Source: Pedobacter sp. | GTDB taxonomy: Bacteria > Bacteroidota > Bacteroidia > Sphingobacteriales > Sphingobacteriaceae | Direction: 5' to 3' | NCBI GenBank assembly: GCA_014377665.1 | Contig: JACMPF010000221.1 | Location: 1 to 32,380, forward strand | Length of the DNA stretch: 32,380 nt | In this document: in pieces, positions 32,162 through 32,380 of the stretch | Position numbering within the stretch: position 1 is the stretch's first letter | Layout of the letters: the number at the start of each line of letters is the position of its first letter | Translations under genes and position numbers: made by a program | Notes under the pieces: generated by a model | Seen by the model: the letters and a program-made list of their open reading frames with translations, nothing else | What the model was told of the DNA's origin: nothing | The model's database searches: none

Positions 32162-32169
32162 CAAATATA
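32162..32169 (-). promoter_or_regulatory. Predicted -7 element of the desaturase gene
   Basis: Minus-strand TATATTTG (32169 to 32162) is an exact TAnnTTTG match 23 bases before the ATG at 32138. A TTTG at 32187-32184 lies only 14 bases upstream, shorter than the usual -33 spacing. Position supports the shorter start of the protein. Confidence 0.55.
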
Positions 32170-32247
32170 CCAAAATATATACACAAACGACGTGCCTCTT
32201 ATGAATTAAAACGTATGAGTCGGCTGCATTTTTTGCCTATAAACAAG

Positions 32248-32278
32248 AATACCCTGCAGAAGTTATCTACAGGGTATT
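32248..32278 (-). terminator. Terminator of the rRNA operon
   Basis: AATACCCTG (32248-32256) pairs with 32270-32278 over 9 bp; after one C-A mismatch the stem continues for 3 bp (32258-32260 with 32266-32268) around a 5-base loop. Transcription from the 5S gene on the minus strand meets it about 10 bases after the 5S 3' end; the minus strand then reads TCTTGTTTAT. It may also act on the plus strand (TTTT at 32277-32280). Confidence 0.8.
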
Positions 32279-32287
32279 TTGATTAAG

Positions 32288-32380
<93 letters not shown>

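Overview
The window looks like core chromosome of a member of the Bacteroidota, most likely a Sphingobacteriaceae relative (Pedobacter/Sphingobacterium type). The evidence is: low G+C; repeated TAnnTTTG promoter elements, which are the Bacteroidota -7 box; almost no Shine-Dalgarno sequences; an HU-CCDC81/SPOR protein; a PafA-type phosphatase; a plant-type acyl-ACP desaturase; and the characteristic envelope gene row ExbB-ExbD-TonB-FolC. I saw no insertion sequence, phage, CRISPR array or tRNA. This is a recognition call, not a phylogeny.

Layout. 1-640: 3' end of purA with its terminator, then a promoter. 641-1912: pabB (folate). 1921-4679, minus strand: a tight unit DUF4783 - nadC - plsY - M48 lipoprotein protease, ending in a terminator that lies inside the 3' end of pabB. 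4775-6864: gpmI and an overlapping small lipoprotein gene. 6865-7494, minus: a secreted TPR protein. 7812-11776: lon, a small outer-membrane barrel and an LpxR-family lipid A deacylase. 11780-12193, minus: an ArfB-like ribosome rescue factor, divergent from cmk (12226-12906). 13078-15313: an OmpR-type response regulator, its histidine kinase and an unannotated 54-residue secreted basic peptide. 15377-16231, minus: a divergent sigma-70 family factor. 16486-18420: rpsA. 18672-20154: pyrR-pyrB. 20278-28067: a six-gene envelope cluster (large TPR protein, outer-membrane barrel, HU/SPOR protein, ExbB, ExbD, TonB/TolA-like), followed by folC. 29460-31130: pafA. 31158-32138, minus: acyl-ACP desaturase. 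32248-32380, minus: rRNA operon terminator and the 3' part of 5S rRNA.

How the genes fit together. Much of the window is housekeeping: purine and pyrimidine synthesis, folate, NAD, phospholipid, glycolysis, translation and protein quality control. Two parts deserve more attention. The first is the 20.3-28.1 kb row, which reads as one trans-envelope machine: an inner-membrane proton-driven motor (ExbB/ExbD), a periplasm-spanning transducer, a peptidoglycan-binding SPOR protein with a cytoplasmic HU-like domain, a large periplasmic TPR scaffold and an outer-membrane barrel without a visible plug. It resembles Tol-Pal in composition, but the parts are not the classical ones. The second is the two-component locus. 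The small secreted peptide just downstream has paired 8-bp direct repeats with an 11-bp period, placed like a PhoB/OmpR site in front of its -7 box, which suggests it is a direct target of the adjacent regulator.
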